A stretch of DNA of 64,000 nucleotides from contig NC_009901.1 in the NCBI RefSeq assembly GCF_000018285.1, positions 4,587,001 through 4,651,000 of the forward strand, in the 5' to 3' direction. The notes beneath the pieces were generated by a model. It was not told the DNA's origin and did no database searches. It was given only the letters and a program-made list of their open reading frames with translations. Below, piece by piece: positions 56,569-64,000 of the stretch. Both the position numbers and the translations under genes were made by a program. Source of the stretch: Shewanella pealeana ATCC 700345. GTDB lineage: Bacteria > Pseudomonadota > Gammaproteobacteria > Enterobacterales > Shewanellaceae. Numbering within the stretch: the stretch's first letter is position 1; each line of letters opens with the position of its first letter.

Positions 56569-57516
56569 TTATGCTTCGTAAGGTAAACGCTCGGCGATAC
56601 GTAGCACAGAGCTTCGGGCTCTCGCGTTACGCTCAACCTCTTCTACCGAAGGCTTAATGGCTTTGCCCATTGCCTTTAGCTTGCGCGACTTATTGATCTC
56701 AGCCTCAGTAATAGGCAAACCATGAGGTACACTCTCACCTTGGCTATTACGGCGAATAAAGCGCTTCACCATACGGTCTTCCAGTGAATGGAAGCTAATC
56801 ACAGATAAGCGGCCTTCTGGAGCCAACACGGCTAATGCGCCTTCTAGGGCTTGATCGATCTGCTCTAGTTCACTGTTGATGTAGATACGAATAGCTTGGA
56901 ATACGCGTGTCGCAGGATGCTTATTACGCTCCTTGTTCTTAGTGATGCGGGCAATCAAATCGGCCAGATCTTTGGTACGTAAAAACGGAGCCTTTTCACG
57001 GTCTGCGGCGATACAGCGAGCGATATGACGGGAGTTTTTCTCCTCGCCATAAGTCTTAAACACCCATGCCATATCTTCAATTTCAGCGCGGGCAAGCCAC
57101 TGAGCAGCAGTCTCGCCTTGAGAGTTATCCATACGCATATCTAATGGACCATCTCGCAAGAAGCTAAAGCCACGCTCGGCATCGTCTAACTGCGGCGATG
57201 ACACGCCAAAGTCCAGTAATACGCCATCGATTTGGCCCTTTAAGCCTAAGTCTTCGACATAGTCAGCTAACTGGCCGAAACCACCATGAACGATCTGAAA
57301 ACGACTGTCGTCTTTAAACTGCTCAGCCGCGGCGATAGCCTGCGGATCACGGTCGATAGCAATCAGTCTTCCATTCGGTCCAAGTTCCTCAAGAACTTTT
57401 CTAGAATGACCACCACGACCGAAAGTACCATCGATATAGATGCCATCGGGTCTAATGTTTAAGCCTGCAACGGTTTCCGCTAGCAGTACTGATAGGTGTT
57501 CAAATTCTTGTGTCAT
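56569..57516 (-). CDS. rsmH: 16S rRNA m4C1402 methyltransferase RsmH (MraW)
   Basis: 315 residues. SAM-dependent N4-methylation of C1402 in the 16S decoding centre. [13 protein letters not shown] start, [15 protein letters not shown] (SAM loop, about 29-43), [20 protein letters not shown], and a helical insert. [15 protein letters not shown] and [15 protein letters not shown] follow. Sixteen bp before ftsL; 30 bp after mraZ. Confidence 0.98.
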   Translation of the reverse strand: MTQEFEHLSVLLAETVAGLNIRPDGIYIDGTFGRGGHSRKVLEELGPNGRLIAIDRDPQAIAAAEQFKDDSRFQIVHGGFGQLADYVEDLGLKGQIDGVLLDFGVSSPQLDDAERGFSFLRDGPLDMRMDNSQGETAAQWLARAEIEDMAWVFKTYGEEKNSRHIARCIAADREKAPFLRTKDLADLIARITKNKERNKHPATRVFQAIRIYINSELEQIDQALEGALAVLAPEGRLSVISFHSLEDRMVKRFIRRNSQGESVPHGLPITEAEINKSRKLKAMGKAIKPSVEEVERNARARSSVLRIAERLPYEA

Positions 57517-57546
57517 GGGTTTCTTCTACTATTTAAATATCACTGA

Positions 57547-58005
57547 CTAAAGTGAAAAATCTGCCAAACGTTCATTGGCAGCCAAGTCTTCATTAAGAAT
57601 CGCTATTCGACTCTGTTCAATCTGTTGCTGCCATGCAGCTTCGTCCCACAGCTCAAACTTATTAAGCTGGCCAACTAACATGGCCCGCTTATCTAAGTTG
57701 GCATATTGGCGCAGTGGTGGTGGTAACAGCATGCGGCCATTACCATCTAGTTCACATTCATGGGCGTATCCGAGCAACATGCGCTTAATTGCTCGTTCGG
57801 TGGGTTGTGTATCGGAAAGAGATGCGAGTTTAGCTGCAACTTGTTCCCACTCATGGATGGGGTACAGCAGTAAACAAGAGGATTGAATATCGACTGTGAT
57901 CACAAGTTGGTTGTTATGGCAGGCATGCAGAGACTCACGGTATCGCTTAGGAATCGCGATCCGGCCTTTTGCATCAAGATTAATAGCGCTTGCCCCAGAA
58001 AACAC
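57547..58005 (-). CDS. mraZ: MraZ, transcriptional regulator of the dcw cluster
   Basis: 152 residues with a GTG start at 58005. Two AbrB-like SpoVT folds are seen: GASAINLDAKGRIAIPKRYRE (about 4-24) and GYAHECELDGNGRMLLPPPLRQ (about 78-99), each with the (D/N)xxGR DNA-binding loop. MraZ binds TGGGN repeats in its own promoter and represses or tunes the cluster; such repeats are visible here. First gene of the dcw operon. Confidence 0.97.
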   Translation of the reverse strand: MFSGASAINLDAKGRIAIPKRYRESLHACHNNQLVITVDIQSSCLLLYPIHEWEQVAAKLASLSDTQPTERAIKRMLLGYAHECELDGNGRMLLPPPLRQYANLDKRAMLVGQLNKFELWDEAAWQQQIEQSRIAILNEDLAANERLADFSL

Positions 58006-58035
58006 CTTATGTCATCCCTGTTGGTCTATAAAATA

Positions 58036-58060
58036 TCCCACAAATATCCACATTTCCCCA
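58036..58060 (-). promoter_or_regulatory. MraZ operator: three TGGGN-type boxes
   Basis: On the minus strand TGGGG (58060-58056), TGGAT (58050-58046) and TGGGA (58040-58036) are spaced exactly 10 bp apart, the pattern bound by E. coli MraZ. The middle box is imperfect. It lies between the promoter and the mraZ start. Confidence 0.82.
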
Positions 58061-58069
58061 CAACAGCTA

Positions 58070-58099
58070 AGTTTAGGGATAGAACGCAAGACTTGTCAA
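58070..58099 (-). promoter_or_regulatory. mraZ (dcw) promoter
   Basis: TTGACA (58099-58094) and TAAACT (58075-58070) on the minus strand with an 18-bp spacer. As I recall it, the E. coli mraZ promoter has the same two hexamers and is likewise followed directly by MraZ boxes. Confidence 0.8.
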
Positions 58100-58521
58100 G
58101 GGAAGCTGGGATTTAAAAATCCAGTAACCAAGCGGGTTAGCAGCGAATTTAGATTAATTTTAACTAAAGCTCGTATTGGGGATTTATGTGGAGATTTAAT
58201 ACCATTTTCCATCTAAAAAGTAGGAAAAACAGGCAGAAGAGTGGAGTTAATCACAACAAACAATACCGTTTAGTGGACTTTTTTACCATAAAGCTTGCCT
58301 CAGCTCAGAGTTCGTTTTCCTAAATAAAGCAGTGAGCCCCGCAAAAGCAGCTCTATAAATACAGGAAAAATTAAACATAATTAACCGAATCTACCGCTAA
58401 AACCAATTATCCCTATTTATCTCCAACTCCTAGCTCTACTTTTACCCAAATAAAATACGACTAAATTTCAACCACACACTGCCGATATATTAGTAACCCC
58501 ATTAAAAATGAGGAATGGCCA

Positions 58522-58866
58522 ATGATTAGCTTAGATAGTGTATATGCCATGCTTGCTAAGCCTGTGACCTCAAAGCTTAAATCAAAACAGCAAGTTAAGA
58601 AGATTGATAATAGTGCAGCTATAACAGCTGATAGCCATGAAGCGCCACAGGCACAACTCCCCCCTCACTTAGAGAGGCGCACCTCTACGGATGATAGGCG
58701 CAAGAATCAAAAAATCGCCTATCGACTCGATCAAAATCTAGAGAGAAGAAAGGGCCCTAGGCGAGATAAGCCCGAACAAAAGGACAAGGAGCAAGCGTCA
58801 TCACTAGAACAAAAAAGTGAAGATATTCCAGAGTCGATCCACACTCGGATCGACATCGATGTTTGA
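58522..58866 (+). CDS. Unrecognised highly charged small protein
   Basis: 114 residues, very rich in Lys, Arg, Glu, Asp and Gln. No signal peptide or membrane helix. Two similar basic stretches, LERRTSTDDRRKNQK and LERRKGPRRDK, are the only visible internal similarity. Probably soluble and partly disordered, possibly nucleic-acid or surface binding (speculative). It has a good Shine-Dalgarno (GAGGA) and ends 19 bp before the convergent glpK stop. I do not recognise a family. Confidence 0.6.
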   Translation: MISLDSVYAMLAKPVTSKLKSKQQVKKIDNSAAITADSHEAPQAQLPPHLERRTSTDDRRKNQKIAYRLDQNLERRKGPRRDKPEQKDKEQASSLEQKSEDIPESIHTRIDIDV

Positions 58867-58885
58867 CCGCAGGTATCACTCGCCC

Positions 58886-60367
58886 TTAACGTGTCCGGGT
58901 CACAGCCTCTTGCCAACCTTTGTATAGACTATCGCGCTTTTGCATGCTGATCTGTGGTGTAAAGTTACGCTCGATGCCAGCCTTATGCTTTAGTTCATCG
59001 GTAGAGTCCCAGAAGCCCACCGCTAGACCTGCCAGAAATGCCGCTCCCAGTGCAGTTGTTTCAGTCAGCTCTGGGCGCAAAACCTCAACGTTAGTAATAT
59101 CGGCCTGAAACTGCATCAGGAAGTCATTCGCCACCGCGCCGCCGTCGACCTTAATCTGCTTCAGCTCGACACAACTATCTTTAGACATGGCATCCAATAG
59201 GTCGCGGCTCTGATATGCAATAGCCTCCAGTGCAGCACGAATAATATGGTTACGATTAGCCCCTCGGGTTAAGCCCACTAACGCTCCTCTCGCGTCAGGG
59301 TCCCAATAGGGAGCGCCTAATCCAACGAATGCCGGGATCAGATACACACCATTAGTATCTTCAACTTTTTTAGCAAAGTATTCGGTATCTTGTGCATCAC
59401 GAATAAGCCCCAACTCATCCCTAAGCCATTGCACTGTAGCTCCGCCCATAAATACCGAGCCCTCTAATGCATAGTTAATTCCACCGTCGGCTCCAATCGC
59501 AATGGTGGTTAACAATCCGTGCTGAGACTGAACGGCTTCGACACCAGTATTCATCAGCAAGAAACAGCCTGTACCATAAGTGTTTTTTGCCATGCCTTCT
59601 TCGATGCAGAGCTGACCAAACAAGGCCGACTGCTGATCTCCCGCCATCCCAGCAATGGCAATGTGACTACCTTCCCCCGCTATACGGGTATAACCATAGA
59701 TAGCCGACGAAGGCTTTACCTCTGGCAGTATTGAGCGCGGAATATCAAATGCATCTAGTAGCTTGTCGTCCCACTGCTGAGTATGAATATTGAATAACAT
59801 GGTCCGTGAAGCATTGGTCGGATCGGTAACATGAACCTTGCCCTCAGTGAGCTTCCAAACAAGCCAGGTATCTATGGTGCCAAACAGTAGCTCACCTTTC
59901 TCTGCTCGCTCCCGCACACCTTCGACGTTATCCAAAATCCACTTAATCTTGGTGCCTGAAAAATAAGGATCGAGTACCAAGCCTGTAGTCTGCTTAATGT
60001 AATCTTCTAACCCTTGCGCTTTGAGCTCGTCACAAATGGCTTTACTGCGTCGGCACTGCCATACGATTGCGTTGTAAACAGGCTTACCCGTTACCTTGTC
60101 CCAAACGACTGTCGTTTCTCTCTGATTAGTAATGCCGATAGCCGCCACATCTTCACTGTGAATATCCGCCCGCGCTAATACTTCAATAAGAGTTGAGCTT
60201 TGAGACGCCCAGATCTCCATCGCATCATGTTCAACCCAACCCGGTTGAGGATACATTTGGCTAAACTCACGCTGTGAGCTAGCAACCATCTTGGTATCAT
60301 GATCGAACACTATCGCTCGGGAGCTCGTTGTCCCTTGGTCCAGTGCTATGATGTATTTCTTTGACAC
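58886..60367 (-). CDS. glpK: Glycerol kinase
   Basis: 493 residues, GTG start at 60367 behind AAGGA. It phosphorylates glycerol to sn-glycerol-3-phosphate. [18 protein letters not shown] (ATP phosphate loop), [49 protein letters not shown] and [16 protein letters not shown] are FGGY-kinase signatures. No glpF or glpD is adjacent. Thirteen bp downstream of a secreted NTF2-like gene, so possibly cotranscribed. Confidence 0.98.
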   Translation of the reverse strand: MSKKYIIALDQGTTSSRAIVFDHDTKMVASSQREFSQMYPQPGWVEHDAMEIWASQSSTLIEVLARADIHSEDVAAIGITNQRETTVVWDKVTGKPVYNAIVWQCRRSKAICDELKAQGLEDYIKQTTGLVLDPYFSGTKIKWILDNVEGVRERAEKGELLFGTIDTWLVWKLTEGKVHVTDPTNASRTMLFNIHTQQWDDKLLDAFDIPRSILPEVKPSSAIYGYTRIAGEGSHIAIAGMAGDQQSALFGQLCIEEGMAKNTYGTGCFLLMNTGVEAVQSQHGLLTTIAIGADGGINYALEGSVFMGGATVQWLRDELGLIRDAQDTEYFAKKVEDTNGVYLIPAFVGLGAPYWDPDARGALVGLTRGANRNHIIRAALEAIAYQSRDLLDAMSKDSCVELKQIKVDGGAVANDFLMQFQADITNVEVLRPELTETTALGAAFLAGLAVGFWDSTDELKHKAGIERNFTPQISMQKRDSLYKGWQEAVTRTR

Positions 60368-60379
60368 TTTTTGCTTTCC

Positions 60380-60913
60380 TTATTGGCGCGTTTCTTTTAA
60401 TAAACCAATTTCTGGTTGAACAATTTCAGGGCTTACCACTTCAACCCAAGGCGTCACATCACAGGCGTGGCTAGGGTAATACCATACCGCATTAATTTTA
60501 TCGCCCGCTAGCTGATAAATACCTAGGCTACATTGACTATGTCGCTCACCATCATGACTCCAAGTCACTTCTTCGACCGTACTCACGTAATTAGCCGAAA
60601 CCAAGATCTGCCTTAATTTGGCCTTGGCATCAGTGAGACTAGCAAAGTAATCGGTCATCGCAGCGCCAAGCTCTTGCTGAGTGGATGTTTCAATATCCAT
60701 CTTGGTACCTGTTAAATTAAACCAGTGCACGTTTGGCGTCGTATGCTGTAATAACTGCTCTACACTATGGTTATTAAAACCTTGAATAAACTGCTTCACC
60801 ACCAGCACAGATTTTGGCTGGTCTTCGAGCGGTTGCGGCTCTGCAGCATAGGCCGATGGTAATAGAGTTAAAAATACCGAACCAATAGCGAGTAACCAAA
60901 TTTTGGGTTTCAT
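60380..60913 (-). CDS. Secreted NTF2/SnoaL-like protein
   Basis: 177 residues. Signal peptide 1-23 (cut at YAA-E). The rest has the alpha+beta cone pattern of SnoaL/NTF2-like proteins: VVKQFIQGFNNHSVEQLLQHTTPNVHWFNL and LRQILVSANYVSTVEEVTW. A cysteine pair (SQCSLG, HACDV) could form a periplasmic disulfide. No catalytic residues can be assigned. It precedes glpK by 12 bp; a functional link is unproven. Confidence 0.7.
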   Translation of the reverse strand: MKPKIWLLAIGSVFLTLLPSAYAAEPQPLEDQPKSVLVVKQFIQGFNNHSVEQLLQHTTPNVHWFNLTGTKMDIETSTQQELGAAMTDYFASLTDAKAKLRQILVSANYVSTVEEVTWSHDGERHSQCSLGIYQLAGDKINAVWYYPSHACDVTPWVEVVSPEIVQPEIGLLKETRQ

Positions 60914-61064
60914 GGTGAACCTCTTATTTATTTTGATGCTTTAGGGTGAATGGATAGAAGTGTACACAGCAAGGAGGTCTTATTACCTAAGCCGTTATCC
61001 TTTTTTACCACGAAACGCAGCACTCATCCAACTCAGCTGCAGCAGAGTCAAAATCAGCAAAAAC
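60914..61064. other. Upstream region of the NTF2-like gene
   Basis: 151 bp between the NTF2-like start and the tandem repeats. It should contain the promoter of the NTF2-like gene and glpK. I see no distinct site or gene. Confidence 0.4.
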
Positions 61065-61430
61065 AAATCCTCTCCTATACCATCCATGGCATTCGAGGAT
61101 TCATAAATAGATAAGTACTTCCTGTACAAATCCTCTCCTATGCCATCCATGCCATTCGAGGATTCATAAATAGATAGTTACTTCCTGTACAAACCCTCTC
61201 CTATGCCATCCATGGCATTCGAGGATTCATAAATAGATAGTTACTTCCTGTACAAACCCTTTCCTATGCCATCCATGCCATTCGAGGATTCATAAATAGA
61301 TAGTTACTTCCTGTACAAACCCTCTCCTATGCCATCCATGCCATTCGAGGATTCATAAATAGATAGTTACTTCCTGTACAAACCCTCTCCTATGCCATCC
61401 ATGGCATTCGAGGATAAGTACTTCCTGTAC
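61065..61430. repeat. Six tandem 63-bp repeats
   Basis: Five full 63-bp units begin at 61065, 61128, 61191, 61254 and 61317; a 51-bp sixth (61380-61430) lacks 12 bp. Each contains CTCTCCTATGCCATCCATG (or one-base variants), CATTCGAGGATTCATAAATAG and ACTTCCTGTAC. Units 1, 3 and 6 read CCATGGCAT, so ATGCCAT and ATGGCAT form an inverted repeat (unit 1 has an A for the G); units 2, 4 and 5 read CCATGCCAT, a direct repeat. There are no spacers of differing sequence, so it is not a CRISPR. Confidence 0.93.
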
Positions 61431-61457
61431 AAAAAAGCCCCGCAGATGCGAGGCTTT
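61431..61457 (-). terminator. Rho-independent terminator after fadL
   Basis: Stem GCCTCGC / GCGGGGC (one G-T pair) with loop ATCT and a run of six T on the minus strand, 66 bp past fadL and directly against the tandem repeats. Confidence 0.82.
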
Positions 61458-61522
61458 AATAACAGTTAAGGCTGAAACAGCTTAGCTTTAGCTAAGGTTA
61501 GCCCCATACCCTAGCACTAAGT

Positions 61523-62809
61523 TTAGAAGCGGTAAGTCGCCTGAACACCAACTAGAATGATGTTGCCGCTAACTTGACCTTCGAAAGTACCACCAAACAT
61601 AGCAGAATCTTCGTCATGCTCATGGATTGGAGACTCATCAGCAAAGATGTAAGTTGCGCCAAAATCAAAATCTAGGTTGTCACTGTACTGGTAACCATAA
61701 CCCACGCTCAACCATAAACGATCAACTTCAGGAATAGTGGTTGTACGGTTAGCATCAGACACTGCAGCTTGGTCATAAGCAATACCGGTTCTTAGCGTTG
61801 ATTTTTGTGATAACTGGTAAGTCGCACCTACTGCAAAGCGGTAGTTGTCTTCCCAATTTTCTTGCTTCACTAAGATTGGGTCTGCTGAGATCTCAGGGAT
61901 CATTGCTTCAAGCTTTTCAAATGAGCTCCAATCCGTCCAGTTAACACTCGCATGAATAGCAAGTTTGTCGGTCAATTGATGGAAGCTAGCAATTTCTGCT
62001 GTTGCTGGTAGCGCTAATTCCATTGCACCATCGTAATGGCTAGAAGGCGCTTTACCTTGAGCGATCATTGCGAAATCAAAACCTAGGCCTCTCGCTTCGC
62101 CTTCAAGATTTTGGTCGACTTCTGAGCGATAGTTAAAGCCGATACGGTTATTAGCATTGATCTGCCACGCACCGCCTAACTGCCAACCCCAAGAGATATC
62201 ATCACCTTCCATGTACTTAAGGGTGGTACCTTGCAGAGGACCAACTGATGTTGGCGCTTGTGCACCAAAGCTACCTTCCCCTAACACCAAACGAACACCC
62301 GCACCGACGCTAAACTGGTCATTAATGCGGTAAGCCACATTTGGGTTTACTTCAATAGCGGTAATTGATGCTTCATTACCAAACTGAGTACCAAGGAAGC
62401 TATCATCTAATTCAGTTGCCATACCAAAGTTGCTACCAAGCGCTAAACCTAGGAACCATTGGTCGTTTAACTGGTGTGACACATAAAAGTTAGGTACTAC
62501 CGCGTCGCCAGCAATATCTTTTGCTGATGACGGAGTTGATTGACCCGCAAAACTCACCGTGCCGTCAACATCAATATTCGGCATAACCAAAATTGCGCCA
62601 GTTGTCATTTGCGTGCCTTCGAGATAAGTCAGCATAGCTGGATTACGAAATTGCGCCGCAGCGTTATCGGCCATGGCTGCTTCACCAGCATACGCACGAC
62701 CTAAACCAGTTGCAGAGTATTCAGCTAATTGAAAACCAGCAGCTTGAACCTGTGTAACTGTCCCCAAAAGTGCCGTACTAACAGCAAGAGTTATTAAACG
62801 CTTATTCAT
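61523..62809 (-). CDS. fadL: FadL-family outer-membrane long-chain fatty acid transporter
   Basis: 428 residues. Signal peptide 1-23 (VQA-AGF). The mature N terminus AGFQLAEYSATGLGRAYAGEAA and the NPA motif in AQFRNPAMLTYL form the hatch. The rest is a beta barrel with alternating aromatic strands ending in VQATYRF, with a C-terminal Phe for outer-membrane insertion. It takes up long-chain fatty acids or other hydrophobic molecules. Single gene with its own terminator; the promoter lies in the 513-bp region upstream. Confidence 0.93.
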   Translation of the reverse strand: MNKRLITLAVSTALLGTVTQVQAAGFQLAEYSATGLGRAYAGEAAMADNAAAQFRNPAMLTYLEGTQMTTGAILVMPNIDVDGTVSFAGQSTPSSAKDIAGDAVVPNFYVSHQLNDQWFLGLALGSNFGMATELDDSFLGTQFGNEASITAIEVNPNVAYRINDQFSVGAGVRLVLGEGSFGAQAPTSVGPLQGTTLKYMEGDDISWGWQLGGAWQINANNRIGFNYRSEVDQNLEGEARGLGFDFAMIAQGKAPSSHYDGAMELALPATAEIASFHQLTDKLAIHASVNWTDWSSFEKLEAMIPEISADPILVKQENWEDNYRFAVGATYQLSQKSTLRTGIAYDQAAVSDANRTTTIPEVDRLWLSVGYGYQYSDNLDFDFGATYIFADESPIHEHDEDSAMFGGTFEGQVSGNIILVGVQATYRF

Positions 62810-63322
62810 TGGTAATCTCTAATTATGTTAACAAGAAGTAGAGTATTAACTCCACTTTTTAATGGCGGCGATTTTACAACTGCAGAATATCTTTTCAAGT
62901 ACTTTATAAAAAACAGCATAAAACACTGGCAAAAACAGCTATGCACAGACGAAATACAGAGTAGATCACACTTTAAAGCATGAAAACAGTGTCAAGCTAG
63001 GCCATTAGCGTCGCTGAACAACATTGCAAACGCTACGCACAAAATCAAAAATAACCTTTTAAATCAAAAGAATGCACCAAGCGCTGGCGCGGTACGCATG
63101 TACCCTAGATATTTAGCCTAATAGCAGTGAAAATAACTAGCTATTTTGTCGCGTAATAGCTAATCAGAAACAAGGAAAACTTAAATACAACAAAAACAAT
63201 AACTAAACTAATCATGCGAAGACTAAAATAAACAAAGCCATTTAGAAAAAATCTAAATGGCTTCATCAAAACTCAATAATGGTACATATGTACGCTAACT
63301 TTTAGACACGACTTTAATGTTA
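62810..63322. other. Intergenic region between fadL and leuD
   Basis: AT-rich and without a gene. It carries the leuD terminator (63229-63263) and should contain the fadL promoter. GGTACGCATGTACC (63091-63104) and the perfect palindrome GTACATATGTAC (63282-63293) are noticeable; no regulator is known to me for them. Confidence 0.5.
63229..63263 (-). terminator. Rho-independent terminator after leuD
   Basis: A 12-bp perfect stem AAGCCATTTAGA / TCTAAATGGCTT with a T-rich tail on the minus strand, about 60 bp past the leuD stop. Confidence 0.8.
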
Positions 63323-63928
63323 TTAGCGTCTCCAAGATGGAATGTTAGCTTCATAATTAGCAATCGTATCGGCATGTGACAGTGTCAGACCAATTGCATC
63401 TAACCCATTTAATAAGTTATGCCTTGCCGATTGGGCAATTTCAAAATGGAATTGAGAGCCTGACGGGCTCGTCACAGTTAAAGCTTGAAGATCAACACTG
63501 ATCTCCGCTCCCTCTTTAGCCTCAACCTCAGCCATAAGCTGTTTAACTTCGGCGTCAGCTAACCTAACAGGCAATAAGCCATTATTAATTGAGTTACCAT
63601 AAAAGATATCGGCAAAGCTCGGGGCAATAATCACTTTTAAGCCAAAATCGGCCAACGCCCATGGCGCATGCTCTCGACTCGAACCACAGCCAAAGTTTTC
63701 TTGAGACACAAGAATAGAAGCGCCCTGATAGCGAGGCTTATTCAGAGTAAAGTCTGGATTAAGTTGATCGCCAGCGTCATCTAAATAGCGCCAATCGTGA
63801 AAAAGGTGAACACCAAAGCCGTCACGCGTCACCTTAGAAAGAAACTGCTTAGGGATGATCTGATCGGTATCCACGTTTGCACTATCTATGATAACCGCAA
63901 GCCCTGTATGTGAGATAAATGGTTGCAT
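63323..63928 (-). CDS. leuD: 3-isopropylmalate dehydratase, small subunit
   Basis: 201 residues. With LeuC it isomerises 2- to 3-isopropylmalate in leucine synthesis. [13 protein letters not shown] and [15 protein letters not shown] are the swivel-domain signatures that contact the substrate. AGGAGC precedes the ATG. Nine bp after leuC; last gene of the leu operon, with a terminator behind it. Confidence 0.98.
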   Translation of the reverse strand: MQPFISHTGLAVIIDSANVDTDQIIPKQFLSKVTRDGFGVHLFHDWRYLDDAGDQLNPDFTLNKPRYQGASILVSQENFGCGSSREHAPWALADFGLKVIIAPSFADIFYGNSINNGLLPVRLADAEVKQLMAEVEAKEGAEISVDLQALTVTSPSGSQFHFEIAQSARHNLLNGLDAIGLTLSHADTIANYEANIPSWRR

Positions 63929-63937
63929 GCTATGCTC

Positions 63938-64000
63938 CTAGTATGGTTTGCGAATATCAACAAAGTGTCCGGCTACCGCAGCAGCGGCGGCCATAGCAGG
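63938..64000 (-). CDS. leuC: 3-isopropylmalate dehydratase, large subunit (C-terminal 20 residues only)
   Basis: Only the 3' end is inside the window. It reads PAMAAAAAVAGHFVDIRKPY before the stop TAG at 63938-63940, the typical C terminus of LeuC. The iron-sulfur cluster ligands lie outside the window. Position directly before leuD supports the call. Confidence 0.9.
   Translation of the reverse strand, partial: PAMAAAAAVAGHFVDIRKPY

Larger units (their letters stand above)
58006..58521. other. Divergent intergenic region containing mraZ control sites
   Basis: 516 bp without a gene. The part near mraZ holds the promoter and operator listed separately. The remainder (58110-58500) is AT-rich with no hairpin or repeat I can identify. 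AATGAGGAATGGCCA just before 58522 supplies the Shine-Dalgarno for the small plus-strand gene. Confidence 0.6.

Noticed and set aside
61065..61430. Possible CRISPR array
   Set aside because: Units are contiguous 63-bp copies with no unique spacers and no cas genes nearby.
63091..63293. Two GTAC-type palindromes as an operator pair
   Set aside because: Their spacing (about 190 bp) and differing centres give no support for a specific regulator; short palindromes of this kind arise by chance in AT-rich DNA.

Overview
The window is chromosomal DNA from a gammaproteobacterium, and the gene content and order point to Shewanella. Indicators are the order priA-argS-ftsN-hslVU, the rraA-ubiEJB-tatABC-tatD-hemB block, an rRNA operon beside secA, and a dcw cell-division cluster next to lpxC and dciA. 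Protein sequences and the 16S/23S genes look like this genus. I cannot assign a species from sequence alone.

Layout. 1-5.2 kb (minus): a csrD-like gene cut by the left edge, malic enzyme, a secreted nuclease, ribosomal protein L31 and a FimV-like envelope protein. 5.4-13.6 kb (plus): priA, argS, ftsN, the heat-shock protease hslVU behind a recognisable sigma-32 promoter, a DUF971 gene and deoD. 13.7-18 kb: an MFS transporter, a Crp/Fnr-type regulator whose 3' end is duplicated in tandem, a glycosyltransferase coupled to a PAP2 phosphatase, and a small YgjV-like membrane protein. 18.3-29.1 kb (plus): rraA, an arginase-family enzyme, ubiE-ubiJ-ubiB (ubiquinone), tatABC (folded-protein export), then a coupled run of a small secreted protein, tatD, a diguanylate cyclase and hemB.

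29.3-36.5 kb (minus) is a ribosomal RNA operon: P2 and P1 promoters, 16S, tRNA-Ile, tRNA-Ala, 23S, 5S, followed by a relic of a second 5S gene and a 266-bp inverted-repeat element. A 768-bp IS1 copy with a perfect 9-bp target duplication lies in the rRNA leader, between the promoters and boxA. Its products look like those of E. coli IS1, so it is either very recent transfer or an artefact from an E. coli cloning host.

36.8-58 kb holds secA, an M23 peptidase, dciA (helicase loader) and lpxC, then the dcw cluster read leftward: mraZ, rsmH, ftsL, ftsI, murE, murF, mraY, murD, ftsW, murG, murC, ftsQ, ftsA, ftsZ. These genes build peptidoglycan precursors and the division septum. mraZ has a promoter and three 10-bp-spaced TGGGN boxes as in E. 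coli. 58.5-64 kb: an unrecognised charged protein, glpK, an NTF2-like secreted protein, a block of six 63-bp tandem repeats, fadL, leuD and the 3' end of leuC.

Most of the window is conserved housekeeping DNA. I see no convincing new multi-gene system. The points worth a second look are the IS1 in the rRNA leader, the decayed second 5S with its inverted-repeat element, the tandem repeats before fadL, the duplicated regulator tail, a 13-G tract, and a DNCR (not DNPR) motif in MurE.
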